From an uncultured Collinsella sp. (GTDB lineage: Bacteria > Actinomycetota > Coriobacteriia > Coriobacteriales > Coriobacteriaceae), in contig USAY01000072.1 in NCBI GenBank assembly GCA_900552755.1, forward strand, positions 1-9,408: a DNA stretch of 9,408 bases, written 5' to 3'. Below, one piece after another: positions 7,123 to 9,408 of the stretch. A program made the translations under genes and the position numbers. The notes below the pieces were generated by a model, which saw nothing but the letters and a program-made list of their open reading frames with translations, did no database searches and was not told the origin of the DNA. Position 1 is the stretch's first letter; every line of letters begins with the position of its first letter.

Positions 7123-7403
7123 CGTTGACGGAGAGGGTTTTGCCCGCCGCGTCGCCGGCAAGAGAGGGAAGGTCATGGGCTGTAAGCCTTCCTGCGGTGA
7201 CAAGGGCCAAGCGTTCACTCCCGAGCAGCGACCTCAACGGGCACGCGGCCGGCGGCGGCGATGTCCCCAGTAGGGAAGCCGTGAGCCTCGCGACAAGGGG
7301 CGCAGAGTGGGCACGGCGGGCCAGACATCCGCCGGGTCAAACAAGGTGGTACCGCGGAATTCAACCGTCCTTGGGCAATGTACATGCCCGAGGACGGTTT
7401 TTT
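7123..7403 (+). promoter_or_regulatory. T-box riboswitch, phenylalanine type, controlling pheS
   Basis: This leader RNA senses uncharged tRNA-Phe and lets transcription continue into pheS. The T-box sequence AAGGTGGTACCGCGG is at 7343-7357. Its TGGT (7347-7350) can pair with a tRNA 3' end ACCA. In the antiterminator, AAGG (7343-7346) pairs with CCTT (7369-7372) and CGG (7355-7357) with CCG (7365-7367). This competes with the terminator at 7363-7403. A 6-bp stem III (7314-7319 with 7329-7334) precedes it. In stem I the base is CGTTGA (7123-7128) with TCAACG (7234-7239), and an apical GCTGTAAGCC motif lies near 7180-7189. A proposed specifier TTC (7214-7216, followed by A) sits in a loop between GGAG/CTCC and GCCC/GGGC helices. 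The T-box and terminator are certain; the stem I fold is a hand-drawn proposal. Confidence 0.92.
7363..7403 (+). terminator. T-box regulated terminator upstream of pheS
   Basis: A 15-bp stem (7363-7377 with 7385-7399, one G-U pair) closes a 7-base loop, ATGTACA, and runs into six T residues (7398-7403). Its 5' arm contains the CCTT and CCG that the antiterminator would use, so terminator and antiterminator exclude each other. Confidence 0.92.
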
Positions 7404-7489
7404 GTTACCGAACCGGGCCGCGTTTTCGCAACGTCAGACGGCGGCAGCCGCCTCGGCAAGCGGGGAGCGCGAGAGACGAAAGGGAAGAC

Positions 7490-8566
7490 ATGAGTCTGAT
7501 TGATGATCTGGTCAAACTCGAGGAAGAGGCCAAGGAGCTCGTCGCAGGCGCCGACGACGCCGCAAAGCTCGAGGCCGCGCGCGTTGAGCTGCTCGGCCGC
7601 AAGGGCCGCATCACCGGCCTGATGCGCATGATGGGCAAGCTCGCCCCGGAGGATCGTCCCATGATGGGCAAGCGCGCCAACGAGATGCGCCAGCTGATCG
7701 AGGGCATGCTCGACGAGCGCACCACCGAGATGAAGGCCGCCGCCCTCAAGCACACACTCGAGCACGAGGCCGTCGACATCACGCTGCCGGGCATCCGTCC
7801 GCAGATCGGCCACCAGCACCTGATCAAGCAGATCATCGAGGAGGCCGAGGACATCTTCTGCGGCATCGGCTACACCGTCGAGTCCGGTCCCATGGTCGAC
7901 ACCTCCTACTACAACTTCACCGCGCTCAACGCCCCCATGGATCACCCGAGCCGCTCGGCCCGCGATACCTTCTATGTGGTCGACAACAACCCCGGCAGCG
8001 TCGCGCACCCCGAGGCTCACGCCCATGGCGAGTCCGACGTGCTCCTGCGCACCCAGACCTCGGGCGTACAGATCCACACCATGGAGTCGCAAAAGCCGCC
8101 CATCTACATGATCTGCCCGGGCACCGTCTACCGTCCCGACACGGCCGACGCCTGCCACCTGCCGCAGTTCAACCAGATCGAGGGCCTGGTCGTCGACGAG
8201 GGCATCACCTTTGGCGATCTTAAGGGCACGCTCGACTACTTTGTTAAGTGCATGTTTGGCGAGGACCGCAAGACGCGCTACCGCCCGCACTTCTTCCCCT
8301 TTACCGAGCCCAGCTGCGAGGTGGACGTGAGCTGCCACGTGTGCGGCGGCAAGGGCTGCAACTTCTGCAAGCACAGCGGCTGGATCGAGATTCTGGGCTG
8401 CGGCATGGTCGACCCCAACGTCCTTATCAACTGCGGCATCGACCCCGAGAAGTACACCGGCTTCGCCTTTGGCATTGGCGCCGAGCGCGTCGCGGCCCTG
8501 CGCTACGACCTGCCCGACCTGCGCACGCTCATGACGGGCGATATGCGCTTCCTGAACCAGTTTTAG
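7490..8566 (+). CDS. pheS: Phenylalanyl-tRNA synthetase alpha subunit
   Basis: PheS carries the catalytic core of the cytoplasmic alpha2-beta2 synthetase that attaches phenylalanine to tRNA-Phe. It has 358 residues, normal to slightly long. An N-terminal charged helical region (about 1-85), which binds tRNA as a coiled coil in the family, precedes the class II catalytic domain. Motif 2 includes FTEPSCE at 271-277, and motif 3 GIGAER at 328-333. HLPQFNQIEGL is the typical phenylalanine-site block. A CX2CX4CX2C cluster (Cys282, 285, 290, 293) looks like a zinc knuckle and resembles that of other Gram-positive PheS proteins. The start is ATG 7490 with AGGGAAG at 7481-7487. The same frame is open from 7307, but that stretch overlaps the T-box terminator. 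The upstream T-box regulates it. pheT follows after an unusually long 162-base gap. Confidence 0.97.
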   Translation: MSLIDDLVKLEEEAKELVAGADDAAKLEAARVELLGRKGRITGLMRMMGKLAPEDRPMMGKRANEMRQLIEGMLDERTTEMKAAALKHTLEHEAVDITLPGIRPQIGHQHLIKQIIEEAEDIFCGIGYTVESGPMVDTSYYNFTALNAPMDHPSRSARDTFYVVDNNPGSVAHPEAHAHGESDVLLRTQTSGVQIHTMESQKPPIYMICPGTVYRPDTADACHLPQFNQIEGLVVDEGITFGDLKGTLDYFVKCMFGEDRKTRYRPHFFPFTEPSCEVDVSCHVCGGKGCNFCKHSGWIEILGCGMVDPNVLINCGIDPEKYTGFAFGIGAERVAALRYDLPDLRTLMTGDMRFLNQF

Positions 8567-8572
8567 GCTTGC

Positions 8573-8659
8573 CCAGGCACCCCATCTTGGCGTTCAAACC
8601 GTCGCTCGCGTACCTTTAGTACGCGTCGCTCCTCTTTCACGCCAACCTGGGGCACCTGG
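8573..8659. repeat. 87-bp in-register palindrome between pheS and pheT
   Basis: The two halves are symmetric about position 8616 without any gap. Pairing blocks are 8573-8577/8655-8659, 8580-8584/8648-8652, TTGGCGT 8587-8593 with ACGCCAA 8639-8645, 8596-8597/8635-8636, and CGCGTAC 8607-8613 with GTACGCG 8619-8625 around the loop CTTTA. In all, 27 of 41 opposed positions pair. The unpaired flanks of the central stem carry the same CGTCGCT word in direct orientation (8600-8606 and 8624-8630). No T-tract follows, so it is not a normal terminator. It resembles a palindromic intergenic repeat, but only one copy lies in this window. Confidence 0.6.
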
Positions 8660-8728
8660 ACAACCCTAAGGCGAACGTCTTCATTTGATATTCCTCTCTT
8701 TGCGGAGATTAAGAACTAGGAGAGCTAC

Positions 8729-9408
8729 ATGCGCGTTTCTTACGACTGGCTCAAGACCATGATCGATATTCCGGAGGATCCCAAGACCCTTTCGGACGAA
8801 TATATCCGTACCGGCACCGAGGTCGAGGCGATCGACACCGTGGGCGAGTCCTTCGACCACGTGGTGACCGCCCAGGTGCTCACCAAGACCCCGCACCCCG
8901 ATAGCGACCACATGTATGTGTGCTCGGTCGACGTGGGTGACAAGAACCTCGACGCCGACGGCAACCCCGCTCCGCTGCAGATCGTCTGCGGCGCGCAGAA
9001 CTTCGAGGCCGGCGACCACATCGTCACGGCAATGATTGGCGCTGTCCTGCCCGGCGACGTCAAGATCAAGAAGAGCAAGCTTCGCGGCGTCGTGTCCATG
9101 GGCATGAACTGCTCCGCGCGAGAGCTCGGCCTGGGCGGCGACCACTCCGGCATTATGATCCTGCCCGAGGATACGCCCTGCGGCATGCCGTTTGCCGAGT
9201 ACGTGGGCTCGAGCGACACCGTGCTCGACTGCGAGATCACGCCCAATCGTCCCGACTGCCTGTCCATGATCGGCATGGCCCGCGAGACCGGCGCCATCTT
9301 CGATCGCGATTTCCACGTTGAGCTGCCCACCATCAAGGCCGAGACCGGCCGCGCGACCGACGACGAGCTTTCGGTCGAGATTGCCGACGAGGGCCTGTGC
9401 GACCGCTA
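8729..9408 (+). CDS. pheT: Phenylalanyl-tRNA synthetase beta subunit, N-terminal part (runs off the window)
   Basis: PheT is the structural, tRNA-binding and editing subunit that completes the alpha2-beta2 enzyme with PheS. Only the first 226 codons are present and the frame is still open at the right edge; family members are usually about 800 residues. It begins MRVSYDWLK, a typical N-terminus. Residues about 42-156 form the EMAP-like tRNA-binding OB domain, with HPDSDHMYVC at 56-65, VCGAQNF at 86-92 and MNCSARELGLG at 126-136. ITPNRPDCLS at 170-179 marks the passage to the next B domain. The start has AGGAG at 8718-8722, six bases before ATG. The palindrome at 8573-8659 lies between it and pheS. 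No promoter of its own is convincing, so co-transcription with pheS under the T-box is most likely. Confidence 0.96.
   Translation, partial: MRVSYDWLKTMIDIPEDPKTLSDEYIRTGTEVEAIDTVGESFDHVVTAQVLTKTPHPDSDHMYVCSVDVGDKNLDADGNPAPLQIVCGAQNFEAGDHIVTAMIGAVLPGDVKIKKSKLRGVVSMGMNCSARELGLGGDHSGIMILPEDTPCGMPFAEYVGSSDTVLDCEITPNRPDCLSMIGMARETGAIFDRDFHVELPTIKAETGRATDDELSVEIADEGLCDR

Noticed and set aside
7307..7489. An upstream extension of pheS adding 61 residues
   Set aside because: It would translate the T-box and terminator; ATG 7490 has a good ribosome site and begins the normal PheS N-terminus.
7361..8374. A 337-residue minus-strand frame over the T-box and pheS
   Set aside because: Antisense to pheS and to the T-box terminator, with repetitive Ala/Val/His composition typical of a shadow frame.
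8685..8713. TTGATA as a -35 box for a separate pheT promoter
   Set aside because: The hexamer is good, but 16-17 bases on only GATTAA or ATTAAG is found, and the start would fall on the ribosome site.

Overview
The window is GC-rich bacterial chromosome made mostly of housekeeping genes. The best guess is a Coriobacteriia actinobacterium of the Collinsella type. This rests on the high-GC codon use, a DUF4012 membrane protein, a T-box in front of pheS, and a PheS with the four-cysteine insert familiar from Gram-positive enzymes. The taxonomy is inference from remembered families, not from a search.

Layout, left to right. A tRNA-Val(GAC) gene lies on the minus strand with a clear promoter and its own terminator (4-181). 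After a leader of about 220 bases comes a ten-helix EamA/DMT transporter (+, 413-1435). Next is a 770-residue DUF4012 protein with a disordered N-terminus and one membrane anchor (+, 1585-3897). A terminator-like hairpin follows, placed directly in front of the glmM ribosome binding site, then glmM, phosphoglucosamine mutase (+, 3981-5312). A strong hairpin at 5349-5387 separates glmM from the convergent M32 metallocarboxypeptidase gene (-, 5410-6984). A divergent intergenic region then carries a Phe-type T-box riboswitch (about 7123-7403), followed by pheS (+, 7490-8566). A 162-base gap with an 87-bp in-register palindrome precedes pheT, which runs off the right edge (+, from 8729).

Functionally, pheS and pheT encode the two subunits of phenylalanyl-tRNA synthetase, and the T-box should raise their expression when tRNA-Phe is uncharged. 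GlmM makes glucosamine-1-phosphate for UDP-GlcNAc and hence peptidoglycan. The DUF4012 protein may also work at the envelope, but only position and topology suggest that. The M32 peptidase and the EamA transporter are separate transcription units with no visible link to the rest.

I found no phage, transposase, CRISPR, toxin-antitoxin or defence genes. The least explained items are the pheS-pheT palindrome, the glmM leader hairpin, the possible REP-like sequence after glmM, and the DUF4012 protein.
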